DNA from: Scylla paramamosain
Lineage: Eukaryota; Arthropoda; Malacostraca; Decapoda; Portunidae
Direction: 5' to 3'
Assembly (NCBI RefSeq): GCF_035594125.1
Contig: NC_087156.1
Location: 20,224,497-20,288,496, forward strand
DNA length: 64,000 nt
Below, piece by piece: positions 51,801 to 62,167 of this stretch (within the stretch, counting starts at the first letter, position 1; each line of letters begins with the position of its first letter). The notes below the pieces were generated by a model. It was not told the DNA's origin, did not search any database, and was given only the letters and a program-made list of their open reading frames with translations. A program made the position numbers and the translations under genes.

Positions 51801-53269
51801 TACTTGATGGAGCTGTTGCCGGTGTGCTGTTCTTCCCTGCGTAGCGGTCGGATTTGAGCCGGAAAATCTTCGGGGAGGATTCCGAGAGCGATGGAATCGT
51901 ACCAGCTAAGCAGCGCCCCCTTCACCTCCTTCACCACGCTCACAACAGTCTCAGCTTCCCTGTCGCCCAGTTGCAAGTGCGACGAGAAAGTTCCTACACA
52001 GGTGAGGGGGTGATTACCGGCAGCATAAAGTCCATCACCATCAGCGGGCGCCAAGCTGGAGGGCGGGATTCCAAGGAGTGTTGCCGTGTCGAGGCCAATA
52101 ACGGTCGTTTCGGCCCCAGAGTCAGGAGTCCACGTAATCTTGTCTCTTCCAGCGGGATGTGTGGCGGTAATGAGCACCTGGGGCGCAGGTCGTGCCGTCA
52201 CCGTCTTTGTGTATACGCCTGATAAGAGCTGGTATACACTGGCACTGGCTCCCCGCCTCGGGCCTGCACCGCGATGAGGAGAGACAGTTGAGGAACTCCT
52301 CGAAGCTCCTCGTCGTTTCCTCACTGTCTGCTGACATACACTCGCAAAATGCCCTCTTTTCCCGCAGTTACGACACACTTTATCTATTGCCTGGCATCCC
52401 CTTTTGTCACTGCGACAATCTTTGCCACAACGATAACAGCCCGTGGGGCTTGAGCCCCCGAAACTGCCCTTCCTGTAGTTCGAGACAGCGTTCACACCAT
52501 GGCTCGAAGAGTGAGAGCCGCCCCTTAGTACTGCACTACACTGGTTAGCGCTCTCTGATGCTCTGCAAATATCTATGGCGTTTTCAAGGGTGAGTTTCTT
52601 GTTTTCCAGCATGCGTTTCAGAGCCACTTCGTCTCGTGTCCCAACGACAATTCTGTCACGCAGCTGATGGTTTATGCACTGGTCGCAAAAGTCACAGAAA
52701 TTGGCGATTTCCTTTACAGCACATAAAAAGTCGTCAAAACCTTCTTGCGTTTCTTGCACGCGGGAGTAGAAGTCTCTTCTATCCATGATGATGTTGCGCT
52801 GGCTTCGCAGGTACTCACACATTGCATCGAGGATGGTTCTTAACTCCGCGTCTCTCGGTAAGCTTATCCCGTAGCGAAGTGTACGGGTCCACTCGTCGTC
52901 TAGGACAGCAGCGAGTGCCGCCCTCTGCTCAGCCAGGGAGAGACAGTCTATCCTGGCGAGGGTTACGTATCCTTCAAACTTATGGCGCCACGTGTCGAAC
53001 TCACGTAAAGATGCTGACGCCGTTAAGTGAGGAATGATGGTGGCGGACGTCGGGAACCTCGCGCCCTGGGTAGACGTGCTGCGGGCTGTGGTTTCGCCTT
53101 CATTGCTCGCCGTGGTGCGACTGGGAGCTTGTGTCCCCACTCTCTCCAGCAGCTGGGTTAAACGCTCCTCGCGAGCCTGACTCTGCTCCGACTGTCGCGC
53201 TAGCAGAGCCTGACTCTGCTCCGACTGTCGCGCTAGCAGGGCAGCCAGCGCCTCCAACTGCTTCTCCAT
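48845..53269 (-). CDS. Gag-Pol polyprotein of Ty3/gypsy retrotransposon, single frame
   Basis: The frame encodes 1,474 aa from the first ATG (53269-53267) to a TAG at 48847-48845. It can be read further upstream into the LTR, but that extension begins at GTG, not ATG, so the internal ATG is preferred. Domains in order, approximate residues: coiled-coil-like stretch with an 11-aa duplication (9-31); Gag core (88-243); a degenerate Cys-rich knuckle (278-292), then a canonical CX2CX4HX4C knuckle (299-312); aspartic protease with DSGA (D383); reverse transcriptase with LDAKMGYF (D651) and VVDD (711-714); RNase H with TDAS (D860), E900 and D928; integrase zinc finger with H1099, H1102, C1132 and C1135; integrase core D1164, D1218, E1254 with DD35E spacing; a GPY/F-like C-terminal module near 1360-1403; and a His/Arg/Gln-rich tail. 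No chromodomain is seen. Gag and Pol share one frame with no stop or frameshift. All catalytic residues appear intact, so it may be active. Confidence 0.95.
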   Translation of the reverse strand: MEKQLEALAALLARQSEQSQALLARQSEQSQAREERLTQLLERVGTQAPSRTTASNEGETTARSTSTQGARFPTSATIIPHLTASASLREFDTWRHKFEGYVTLARIDCLSLAEQRAALAAVLDDEWTRTLRYGISLPRDAELRTILDAMCEYLRSQRNIIMDRRDFYSRVQETQEGFDDFLCAVKEIANFCDFCDQCINHQLRDRIVVGTRDEVALKRMLENKKLTLENAIDICRASESANQCSAVLRGGSHSSSHGVNAVSNYRKGSFGGSSPTGCYRCGKDCRSDKRGCQAIDKVCRNCGKRGHFASVCQQTVRKRRGASRSSSTVSPHRGAGPRRGASASVYQLLSGVYTKTVTARPAPQVLITATHPAGRDKITWTPDSGAETTVIGLDTATLLGIPPSSLAPADGDGLYAAGNHPLTCVGTFSSHLQLGDREAETVVSVVKEVKGALLSWYDSIALGILPEDFPAQIRPLRREEQHTGNSSIKYPTASQPPLSTPTEVISWPHSYDPTPQQRAGHAAAVIKAFPSVFEAKEGLRAMAGGSMAIELTDDARPFAVTASRTIPYNWREEIKSQLEELLNKGIIESVDYPTAWCHPIVPVPKKTSGVRLCVDLTRLNRYVKRPVYPVRSPHDAIASIGTGAVWFTTLDAKMGYFQVPIREEDQDLTCFITPWGRYKFRRAVMGLVSSGDEYNRRGDQALGDIPNTIKVVDDILAYDSTYSAHLAHVIQIVRRCDQHGITLNPQKFTFAERVVDYCGYSVSGQGYTTDSKKVKAISDFPRPQHITDLRSFMGLTNQLGSFSPAVAAAAQPLRDLLRPKNSWCWSPNHEEAFEKVKQCLVSPPVLAYFDPSLPTMLQTDASRMHGFGFVLLQKHSDQWKMVQCGSRFVTDTESRYAVIELEMAAIVWAVRKCGTYLKGLPHFDLVLDHRPLIPLLNSKLLGEIENLRLQRMREKLAQYSFTASWQKGSTHCVPDALSRAPVQDPVEEEDAATSGDLDPLHSAVISALSATNEDGVRLAPLQDQTVEMVRAAAARDGEYCLLKNVIIEGFPDHCHDLDHRLRTYWPVRSLLAVDDDLVVYGPRLLIPHSLRRETLERLHDSHQGMERTKRRARQTVYWPGMDRDVENVVSGCSLCRPLLPSQANEPLWQDTDTPSRVFESVSADYFHAAGRTYLVYVDRLSGWPHVSACSRPASADQLVRVLRGVFADTGVPVLLRTDGGPQFTSSSVRRFLARWGVEHRVSSPHYPRSNGHAEAAVKSVKKLILTTTQQGHLDEDAFARGLLELRNTPRAEGRSPAQVLFGHPMRSCVPAHHRSYAQQWQRAADECDAKAERLRKKAKLRHDASARTLPLLHLGGHVDVQDHTTGLWDRLGVIVAVGRRRDYLIKMGSGRVMWRNRRHLRPHRPLAPLPVEQHTAHGGAALQHQGHEEHHHPGSPEHQGNGVHRGREQPERRSSRQRREPRRLQVRWHRSTYD
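53174..53239 (-). repeat. Two 33-bp tandem copies inside gag
   Basis: Two adjacent 33-bp units (53174-53206 and 53207-53239) appear identical. Each encodes the 11-aa unit ALLARQSEQSQ, extending a helical coiled-coil-like stretch near the Gag N terminus without breaking the frame. Confidence 0.9.
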
Positions 53270-53296
53270 TCTGCGCCGTACCCACTGCAGCCTTGT

Positions 53297-53318
53297 CCTG
53301 ATCCTACTCACTGCGCCA
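53297..53318 (-). other. Primer binding site, tRNA-Ser-like
   Basis: Directly after the 5' LTR the sense strand reads TGGCGCAGTGAGTAGGAT. The first nine bases match the 3' end of arthropod tRNA-Ser, with CCA complement plus acceptor stem, the class used by Drosophila 17.6 and 297. Two mismatches follow before matching GTAGGAT. The tRNA assignment comes from memory of those elements, not a search. Confidence 0.75.
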
Positions 53319-53528
53319 TGTTCGACTCTTGACCAGCAGGGGCACAGGAAACGCAGGTAGCAGTGCAGGTGTTTATTCACAGAAGGTGTGAACAGAAGGC
53401 TGGAGGTAGGTGATCTCCCGGCGCCAGGCCGCGCACTTCAACTTAACACTTATGACTGAAGCCTAGCTCGTTCACTCATACACGTCTCGCTCATTCACTC
53501 GTTCACACAACTAGCTAACAACCACACA
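53319..53528 (-). repeat. 5' LTR of the gypsy-type element
   Basis: This 210-bp LTR starts TGTGTGG and ends GTCGAACA in sense orientation. It carries one AATAAA polyadenylation hexamer (plus-strand tttatt at 53372-53377) and a short internal near-repeat of GAGTGAA/GAACGAG type around 53468-53503 that could hold promoter elements. No clear TATA box is visible. Transcription should start in this copy. Confidence 0.95.
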
Positions 53529-53533
53529 GAAGC
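53529..53533. repeat. Target site duplication GAAGC (right)
   Basis: This is the matching 5-bp copy on the other side of the gypsy-type element, as expected from integrase-mediated insertion. Confidence 0.9.
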
Positions 53534-53579
53534 AACAATAAATAAATGAAAGAATAAATAAGTGCCAATGACTGTGGAT

Positions 53580-53582
<3 letters not shown>

Positions 53583-53648
<66 letters not shown>
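53583..53648. repeat. (AAT)n microsatellite
   Basis: A near-pure 66-bp triplet run 50 bp from the gypsy element's right end. Confidence 0.97.
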
Positions 53649-53649
<1 letters not shown>

Positions 53650-54538
53650 TAATAATAAAACAATGTAGAAATAAAGAAGAAATGATAGTGTGAAAAAAAA
53701 TTTAGTTTTAGGACAAAGAAAAAGAGGTAAAGTGGAGCAAGCGAACAATGAACGTGAATGACGCAAAAGGAACAAAGTTTATGACACACTTGAAGGAGCA
53801 AAGTGAATGTGACCGATACAGTTCACTCCACACCCAACGGAGCGCGTGTGAAAGAAAAAGAAAAAGAAAGAAAACTCTCGTAAACAAAGAACGAATACGA
53901 TAAAAGATGGAAACAACCCAATAAGCAATGAAAGGTAGAAAAGGAGAAAGAAGAAAGTAAAAAAAAAAAAAATTAGGTCGAACATCATATTACTTGATTT
54001 TTTGCATTTGTACATATTACTGCCTTTTTAATATTTTGTTTAATGAATTAGATTTTCGCCCAGAATTGTGTATTTGCATTGCTGATTAAGTATTCATAAC
54101 GTCAATTATGTTTACTACGTTATGTTGACATCAAATCAGTTTTACCTGTTCAAATTAACTCAGTGTATCATTTATTTGAGGCTGGAATGGACAGGGTTGA
54201 CGGGGCTAATGGAAGGGGTGAGCGCACGTCAATTTGGGCACGTCAGCACTCACGCCAAATCAATTTTTATTTTCTTGCAATGAGGCTAAAAAAGTGATGA
54301 ACACCTGCTGTGCTTTTTATTCCCGCTCGTCACTCGGTCGCGCACCTTCGTCACGCCACGGAATTCAATACGAAATAATAGAGAAGAGAGAGAGAAAAAA
54401 AAGTGTGTTTATTATCATTGTAAATCCATTGTGAAAATTCCTTCTTACATCCGAGTCACGTTATGGTCAAGACACAAAACATCCCAACAGCTTCATGTCT
54501 CCTTTGCATGACCCGGAACAATTACGTGCTATATTCTC

Positions 54539-54540
<2 letters not shown>
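53650..54540. other. Gene-free stretch
   Basis: AT-rich unique sequence. A less biased island at about 54180-54370 carries CACGTCAATTTGGGCACGTC. No exon recognised. Confidence 0.5.
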
Positions 54541-54934
<394 letters not shown>

Positions 54935-55121
54935 ACTAAGGCCTCATGTCAGCAACCATTGTCAGGGAGTTACAATGGCGCTCTTTTTTTTTTTTTTTGT
55001 TACTTCCTTTTTTTTCATTTGCAGGACTGAGCAATTTGGAAAACGACCTTTTTTTTTCATTCCCTTACTCTGCCCCTATTTTTTCTTTGCTTTTGTTTTT
55101 AGTCTGCTCTCCATCTGACCT

Positions 55122-55380
<259 letters not shown>

Positions 55381-55549
55381 CTGTCCCACCCTATATCACC
55401 CTTTCATTTTGTCTTTTTCGTCCCTTCATACTCTCCCTATGATAGCCTTCTCTCTCCCTATTCTCTTCCCTCACTCACCGCCTCTTTCCCTCCCTCCCTC
55501 TCTCTCTCTCTCTCTCTCTCTTTTCGCTGGCCTCTTCCCCTCCTCTCTC

Positions 55550-56002
55550 TAATGACAAGGCCTATTGACAAAGCGGAGGTTGCCATGACGACGAGAAGAA
55601 CGCTACATTTATATATATATACCGTTCATCTGGATTTTGTCATTAGTTTGGGTCATCCGTCTGTCTACCATTAGCTTGATGAGTCTGTCTCCCCATAGAG
55701 GTCGACGTTAAAGGTACTTCTTGAAGTCATAGGTATTGTTTCCCATGCTAATTACTGTCTGTTATTGAGGTCTGTGTATGTTTTGTTTTGTTTTTCTCTA
55801 ACTTTTTTATTTATTTTTTTTTCTTGTATTGAGTGTTTGGCGCTGCTGCTTTTGTTGGTTTGTGTGTGTGGGTGGATGGCTGGGTGTGGGTGTGTGTGTG
55901 TGTGTGTGTATGGTGGGGTGTTCTTCTTTTTGTAATTATTTTCTTTATGTTGGTAGCAGTAGTAGTAGTAGTAATAGTAGTAGTAGTAGTAGAAGCAGTA
56001 GC

Positions 56003-56037
<35 letters not shown>

Positions 56038-56855
56038 CAGTAATAGTAGCAGTATCCACAGTAAGGAATAAAAACAAAACACTGATCAGTTTTGAAAAAA
56101 TGAACAACACAACACACTGAAAGAACGAAAGTAAGAGAAACAAAGGAACAAAGGAAAAAAAAAAAAAAGCAGAGCAGCAAAAAACATGTAAAACAAACTC
56201 TGAATGCTAAAAAAAAAAATAAACATATATGAAAAAACTACATTCGGAATAAGAAAACACGACGGGGGAAGAAAGAAATTAAAAAGCAAAAATAGGTAAA
56301 TAAATAAACAACACGGAACAAACATGAAGAAATATCAAACTAAACAAAAATAATACAAACAAGAAGAAAAAAAAACATGACAACAAATACAAAAAAAAAC
56401 AAAGAAAACGGAGAACGAAAACGAGAGAAAGAGAAAGAGAGAGAGCGAAAGAAAAAAAAAAAGAATCGTGAAGGAAGAGAGTGAAGGGAAACACGAGAGA
56501 GGAGGAACGAAGTCGAATATTTGGAAAGAAGAAAAAGGAAATAACCACCTAGATGGCCTCATTTCCAGCTGGCTCGAGCAGACTGTGTCCCGTGGCAGCT
56601 GCTGAGGGGGGAGTGACATGCGCAGGTGGTGGTGGTGGTGGTGGTGGTGGTGGTGGTGGACCCAGACGAGGGGACGAGAGGGAACCAAGAATAGGAAATG
56701 AGAAATAAAGCCTATGGTGATGAGATGAGGAAGAGAAGATAACGATAAAAGGGGGAGGAAAAAAAGAAAACGAAAGAGAAAGAGAAAGAAAAAAAAAGTG
56801 ATGGTTTGGGTGATTGTCTGTAGATGAGTGTGACGTGAGTGATTTTTTTTGAGAA
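55550..56855. other. Gene-free stretch
   Basis: A unique island (55550-55740) includes ATTGACAAAGCGG. Interrupted (GTA)n lies at 55955-56040 and A-rich sequence at 56050-56540. (GGT)n lies at 56627-56659. No exon recognised. Confidence 0.5.
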
Positions 56856-56856
56856 T

Positions 56857-56858
<2 letters not shown>

Positions 56859-56923
<65 letters not shown>

Positions 56924-56963
56924 GTGGATTTCGGAGATAAACTGGGTATGAGTGGAATCTCTG

Positions 56964-57056
<93 letters not shown>

Positions 57057-57110
57057 TGGCATTGAAAGAAAAAACTGAGTAATTGATACCAACATTAACA
57101 AATACCTACA

Positions 57111-57207
<97 letters not shown>
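56859..57207. repeat. (GT)n, (GA)n, (CT)n tracts beside the LINE fragment
   Basis: (GT) at 56859-56917, (GA) at 56969-57052 and (CT) at 57114-57207. GA and CT are inverted with a ~61-nt spacer. Confidence 0.97.
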
Positions 57208-57209
<2 letters not shown>

Positions 57210-57225
57210 CACACACATCCACAGG

Positions 57226-57986
57226 GAAGCCACAGAACGCTTGACTTCTGATCTTTCTAAAATTTCTGATTGGGGCAGAGCAAACTTGGTATTGTTCAAT
57301 GTCTCAAAAACTCATTTCTTCCATCTATCAACTCGACACAACCTTCCAGACAACCATCCCTCTTCTTCAATGACACTCAACTGTCCCCCTCTTCTACACT
57401 GAACATCCTCGGTCTGTCCTTTACTTATAATCTGAACTGGAAACTTCACATCTCATCTCTAGCTAAAACAGTTTCTATGAAGTTAGGTGTTCTGAGACGT
57501 CTCCGCCAGTTTTTCTCATCCCCCCAGCTGCTAACTCTGTACAAGGGCCTTATCCGTCCATGTATGGAGTATGCCTCACATGTCTGGGGGTGTCCCACTC
57601 GTACTGCTCTTCTAGACAGGATGGAATCAAAAGCTTTTCGTCTCATCAACTCCTCTCCTCTAACTGACTGTCTTCAGCCTCTCTCTCACCGCCGCAATGT
57701 TGCATCTCTAGCTGTCTTCTACCGCTATTTTCATGCTAACTGCTCTTCTGATCTTGCTAACTGCATGCCTCCCCTCCTCCCGCGGCCTCGCTGCACAAGA
57801 CTTTCTTCTTTCTCTCACCCCTATTCTGTCCACCTATCTAACGCAAGAGTTAACCAGTATTCTCAATCATTCATCCCTCTCTCTGGTAAACTCTGGAAAT
57901 CCCTGCCTGCTTCTGTATTTCCACCTTCCTATGGCTTGAATTCCTTCAAGAGGGAGGTTTCAAGACACTTATTCATCAATTTTTGA
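57226..57986 (+). pseudogene. C-terminal fragment of LINE reverse transcriptase ORF2, frameshifted
   Basis: Two overlapping frames encode one family product. The first (57226 to about 57360) begins in the [14 protein letters not shown] segment. The second continues from about 57356 to the TGA at 57984-57986 and contains LYKGLIRPCMEYASHVWG and the conserved tail ending NSFKREVSRHLF. The switch near 57356-57362 fits loss of one base in a short C run. The catalytic YADD region, fingers/palm and endonuclease are all missing, so it cannot act alone. The jockey-type assignment rests on recognition of this crab family, not a search. Confidence 0.85.
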
Positions 57987-58105
57987 CTACTGCTTTGACC
58001 CTTTTATGGACTGGCATTTCAGTGGGCATTTTTTTCTATTGGATTTTTGTTGCCCTTGACCAGTGTCCTTCCTACATAAAAAAAAAATAAATAAATAAAA
58101 AAAAA
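57226..58105 (+). mobile_element. 5'-truncated jockey-like LINE fragment with A-rich tail
   Basis: The fragment starts just downstream of a (CT)n tract and a short CA-rich spacer. It contains only the region after the reverse transcriptase active site, then a stop, a ~90-bp 3' untranslated part, and an A-rich tail (58078-58105) of A runs with AAAT units. This is the usual outcome of incomplete target-primed reverse transcription. No target duplication was identified. Confidence 0.85.
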
Positions 58106-58245
58106 CAACACCTCTTCAGTTCCTTCGCCCCTCCTCTACCTGGCTGCCTAATTAATCTTATGCAACAACGTCTTTCTCAACCCACAGCTCTTTATTTTTT
58201 CCTCCACTTTAACTCCTTAATTTTGAAGAAAGATATGATCACCAC

Positions 58246-58250
<5 letters not shown>

Positions 58251-58311
<61 letters not shown>

Positions 58312-58383
58312 TCGGACCAATGCAAAGGCGTTTAAAGATGAAATATAACCTACGTAAAATAAATACCAAATAAACAAACTCTG

Positions 58384-58434
<51 letters not shown>

Positions 58435-58618
58435 AGAACACAAGATTAGCAAAGCACTCCTCTCGTCCCCCTTCCCTCCCCCTCCCCTCTCCTCCCCACT
58501 CCCTCCCTTATTTCGAGGCGTAATGACCAATTCAATTTCGTATCCCAATTACTTCTACAAACGATGCCTCCTTTGCTTCCATTATGATTGTCCTGTGACC
58601 CATTTTGTGTTCACGTCA

Positions 58619-58715
<97 letters not shown>

Positions 58716-58814
58716 AGACTGAAGGAGGAGGAAGGAGAAGGACACAGATGAACAAAGGAGAGCAGGATGGATCGGTAAATGGATAATGTCAGAGAGAGAG
58801 AGAGAGAGAGAGAT
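58251..58814. repeat. (GA)n, (AC)n, (GA)n, (GA)n tracts
   Basis: (GA) at 58251-58308, (AC) at 58386-58430, (GA) at 58623-58711 and (GA) at 58792-58814. A unique island with TATCCCAATTAC lies at 58505-58620. Confidence 0.96.
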
Positions 58815-59030
58815 ACTGTGATGGGTCTTTGAATATAATGACGTTCTCCAGGAGCTTTGATATCGTCCTTTTTTCCCCTCAGCGACTTTGATAACGGAGA
58901 ATCTTTAGCATAATTTTTCGGCGAATTTCTGGAGTCTTGTTTTTTTCTCACGGCGAAAGAAAACTGTAGTATAATCTAATACACTTCGTTATTCAGTGCA
59001 GGGACATACTCGTACATCCGTTGGCAACCT

Positions 59031-59244
<214 letters not shown>

Positions 59245-59424
59245 GCTGGTCCTTTCCCACCACCTGGTATACAATACATTTCCGATTTATAGTTCGTTTT
59301 GCCTTCTTATTTCATTCTTCTACTGTTTTCTTTTTCTTTCAATTCCTATTTTTACGGTTCTCTTTTTTTTTATTTTGTGTTCGTATGTAATGTGCTTCAC
59401 GTGTGTTTTCTATGTATCATGTAT

Positions 59425-59427
<3 letters not shown>

Positions 59428-59512
<85 letters not shown>

Positions 59513-59544
59513 ATTTTTCTTTTTCACTTCTTTTCAGACATTTA

Positions 59545-59631
<87 letters not shown>
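59428..59631. repeat. (CT)n and (TA)n tracts
   Basis: (CT) at 59428-59509 and (TA) at 59548-59631 (about 84 bp). Confidence 0.97.
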
Positions 59632-59632
<1 letters not shown>

Positions 59633-60202
59633 TTTTTTTCACCCGAGTTTTTCTCCCTGTCTCCATTTGCTCAGTTCTTCCCCTTCTCTTCCTCCTCCTC
59701 CTCCTCCTCCTCCTCCTCCTCCAGCCCAGTAGGGCTGTTATTGTCTGTTCTTTCCTTTGTATTCCTTTGTATTCCTCCTCCTTCCATACCCTACCTTACT
59801 CTCTATCCCTTCTCCCTTTCTTTATCGTCACAGGCCTCCCATTACCTGCGCCGCCAATGTAAGCCTATGTAATCCCTCCTCCCTCGCTGTATCCTTTCCC
59901 TCTTCCTGTCTCCTTCCTTTAGTCTCTCGTTACCTTATCCTTTTTTTTTCTGCCTTCCAACATTCCTTCACCCTCTTGCAATCTTCCTGTTTTATTTTTA
60001 TTCCTCCTACCTAACCATCTGCCATCTCTTCTTTCCTTCTCTCCTAGTCTTTCTTCCATTTCTCCTATGTTCATTCCTTTCCTCCCCCTTCCCCCCTCCT
60101 CTCTCTATCCTTCACTCCCTCCCTCTCCCCTCCTGTCCCACCTGACTCCAGAAGACGGATTCTCGACTCAGAAATAAATGGGGCATGTGGAGTTGTGTAT
60201 TG

Positions 60203-60206
<4 letters not shown>
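59632..60206. other. Pyrimidine-rich gene-free stretch
   Basis: C/T-rich sequence with (CTC)n at 59691-59721 and no recognised exon. Confidence 0.55.
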
Positions 60207-60284
<78 letters not shown>

Positions 60285-60382
60285 GTAGTCGTTCCATATT
60301 TTAACCTTTTATCTCTTTTACAAATCAGTGTTCCTGTTCTTTTTAGTACTTCCTCCTCCTCCTCCTCCTCCTCCTCCTCCTC
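60207..60382. repeat. (CT)n and (CTC)n tracts
   Basis: (CT) at 60207-60283 and (CTC) at 60351-60382. Confidence 0.97.
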
Positions 60383-60809
60383 CGTCGTCGTCGTTTGGAA
60401 ATTAGTGGCTGTTCAGTCCATAATGTAAGACTAAACGAGGCTGTTAATCGAAGCCGTAACCCAACCCACAATTATGCACGTCACCTTCCTTGTAATTAGC
60501 TGTGACCGAGATGCGTGCAGCCTGCCTCTCCCCCGCCCACCTGCCCGCCTACCTACCTGCCTGCCCTCTCTCCATCTGCCTGCCTGCCTGCCTGCCCACC
60601 CTCTCTCCCTGCCTGACTGCCTCCCTGACCTCTTAACCTCCAGGCAGAAAAAAAAGATGGGAAAAATAGGGCGGTTCCTACGTAGCGTGTTGTTGATGAT
60701 GATTTGGAGCGAAGGTGGTCGTGAATTGTGGTGATGATGATGTGGTGGTGTGCCAGTGGTGACTGTGTGTATGTGTGACTGTGTGTGTGTGTGTGTGTGT
60801 GTGTGTGAA

Positions 60810-60920
60810 GGCGCGTTATCTGGATCGCGTTCAATGGGTGAAAGCAAATCGCCTTAATCCAAGAGTTTTACCTGTAATCTAATGGGATCAGGTAAATCCC
60901 ACGACACTTCTATAAAAGCA

Positions 60921-60925
<5 letters not shown>
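60810..60925 (+). promoter_or_regulatory. Island with K50-type homeodomain motifs and a TATA box
   Basis: The unique sequence contains CTTAATCC, GTAATCTAATGGGATCA and GTAAATCCC, then TATAAAAG at 60911-60918, followed directly by a (CT)n tract (60925-61003). The motif order is promoter-like, but no downstream frame is recognisable. Confidence 0.3.

Positions 60926-61003
<78 letters not shown>
60925..61003. repeat. (CT)n microsatellite
   Basis: A pure ~78-bp run. The following 61004-61500 is unique sequence with short CCTAA phrases near 61327 and no gene. Confidence 0.97.
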
Positions 61004-61006
<3 letters not shown>

Positions 61007-61498
61007 TCCCTCTACCCTTTTTACTCTTTATTACCTTCTGTTTACATCGATTCCACTGCTGCATTCCCCCTTTCTCTAAACCACAGGAGGATGTAACGCG
61101 GCCCATTACGCTATTTCGGTCACCAGCCACGCCCCTGCATTCCTCCATCTGAGCAAACCACTACCCTGCTTCTCTTTTTGCGCTCATATTTCCCTGAGGT
61201 ATTTCTGTTTTCGTTCTAAAAATAGCCTTTTAATAAATCCCCCACCACCCACCCAAACAAACACACACACACACACACATATATGCTTGAAAACTATACT
61301 ACCACCACCACCATCCTTGTCTCTGCCTAACCTAACCTAATCTAAAGCCAGCTGGCCCAGTTTTAAAGCGGAGTAGCGCGTGGGAAACTTTATGGCTCTT
61401 TATGTAAAGCGTAGACCAGCGAAGGAGGGAAGAAAGGAAGGATGGGAAGGGAGAAAATGAAGGAAGAGAATAGACGAACGTTTACTGAAAAGGGAAAA

Positions 61499-61501
<3 letters not shown>

Positions 61502-61563
<62 letters not shown>
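61502..61563. repeat. (GA)n microsatellite
   Basis: A pure 62-bp run. Interrupted (GTA)n and (GGT)n follow at 61775-61860, then (GATA)n near 61885-61905. Confidence 0.97.
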
Positions 61564-61564
<1 letters not shown>

Positions 61565-61977
61565 AAGCAAGCAGAGGGAGAGTAAAATAAAGGCGAGGTA
61601 TTAACTGGGATCGAGAGAGTGAGGAAGAGAGGAGAGGATATCGAATAGAAGGGGAGAAGGAAGGGAGAGGAAAAGACAATATAGAAGGAACGCTGAGAAT
61701 GTTGCTTTTCCTGAATTACAGCAACGCAGGACGATCACCAGCCAGGGGAAAAAATACATGAGGAGAGTACGAGCAGCAGTAGTAGTAGTAATAGTAGTAG
61801 TAGTAGTAGGTTGCTGTTGTGGTGGTGGTGGTAGTATTAGTAGTAGTTGTTGTTGTTAGAGAGAAAATAATAAATAGACAAATAGATAAATAGATAGATA
61901 GATAGGGAGAGAATGAAGGGAGTGGACATTTGCTGAAAAGGGGAGAGACAGAGAGAGAAAACACGAAAGAACGGGAA

Positions 61978-61979
<2 letters not shown>

Positions 61980-62074
<95 letters not shown>
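61980..62074. repeat. (AC)n microsatellite
   Basis: A ~95-bp run with one early ATAC interruption. Confidence 0.98.
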
Positions 62075-62076
<2 letters not shown>

Positions 62077-62125
62077 TTTTTAGCCTTCATATTTCCACCA
62101 TTAAGCATGACCCTGGCGTGAGTAA

Positions 62126-62167
62126 TGACGTCATAAAGTTGGAATTATGGATGGCTCCGTGACGTCA
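62126..62167. promoter_or_regulatory. Two perfect TGACGTCA (CRE) palindromes
   Basis: TGACGTCA occurs at 62126-62133 and again at 62160-62167, 34 bp start to start. This is the consensus site for CREB/ATF bZIP factors. No gene start is recognised nearby. Confidence 0.5.

Larger units (their letters stand above)
48497..53528 (-). mobile_element. Complete Ty3/gypsy-type LTR retrotransposon
   Basis: This is a full-length 5,032-bp element on the minus strand. It is bounded by two 210-bp direct repeats that read TG...CA on the plus strand and look identical base for base. The insertion is flanked by a 5-bp target duplication GAAGC (48492-48496 and 53529-53533). Sense order is 5' LTR (53528-53319), tRNA-Ser-like primer binding site, a 49-nt leader, one Gag-Pol frame, a polypurine tract, then the 3' LTR (48706-48497). 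Integrase follows RT and RNase H, the Ty3/gypsy order rather than copia. No env frame is present. Identical LTRs and an open frame imply a recent insertion. It sits in an AT-rich decayed tandem block beside a foldback element. Confidence 0.96.

Noticed and set aside
53270..53380. Extension of Gag-Pol 37 codons upstream into the LTR
   Set aside because: The upstream start codon is GTG, and the extra codons run through the LTR and primer site. The first ATG is at 53269.
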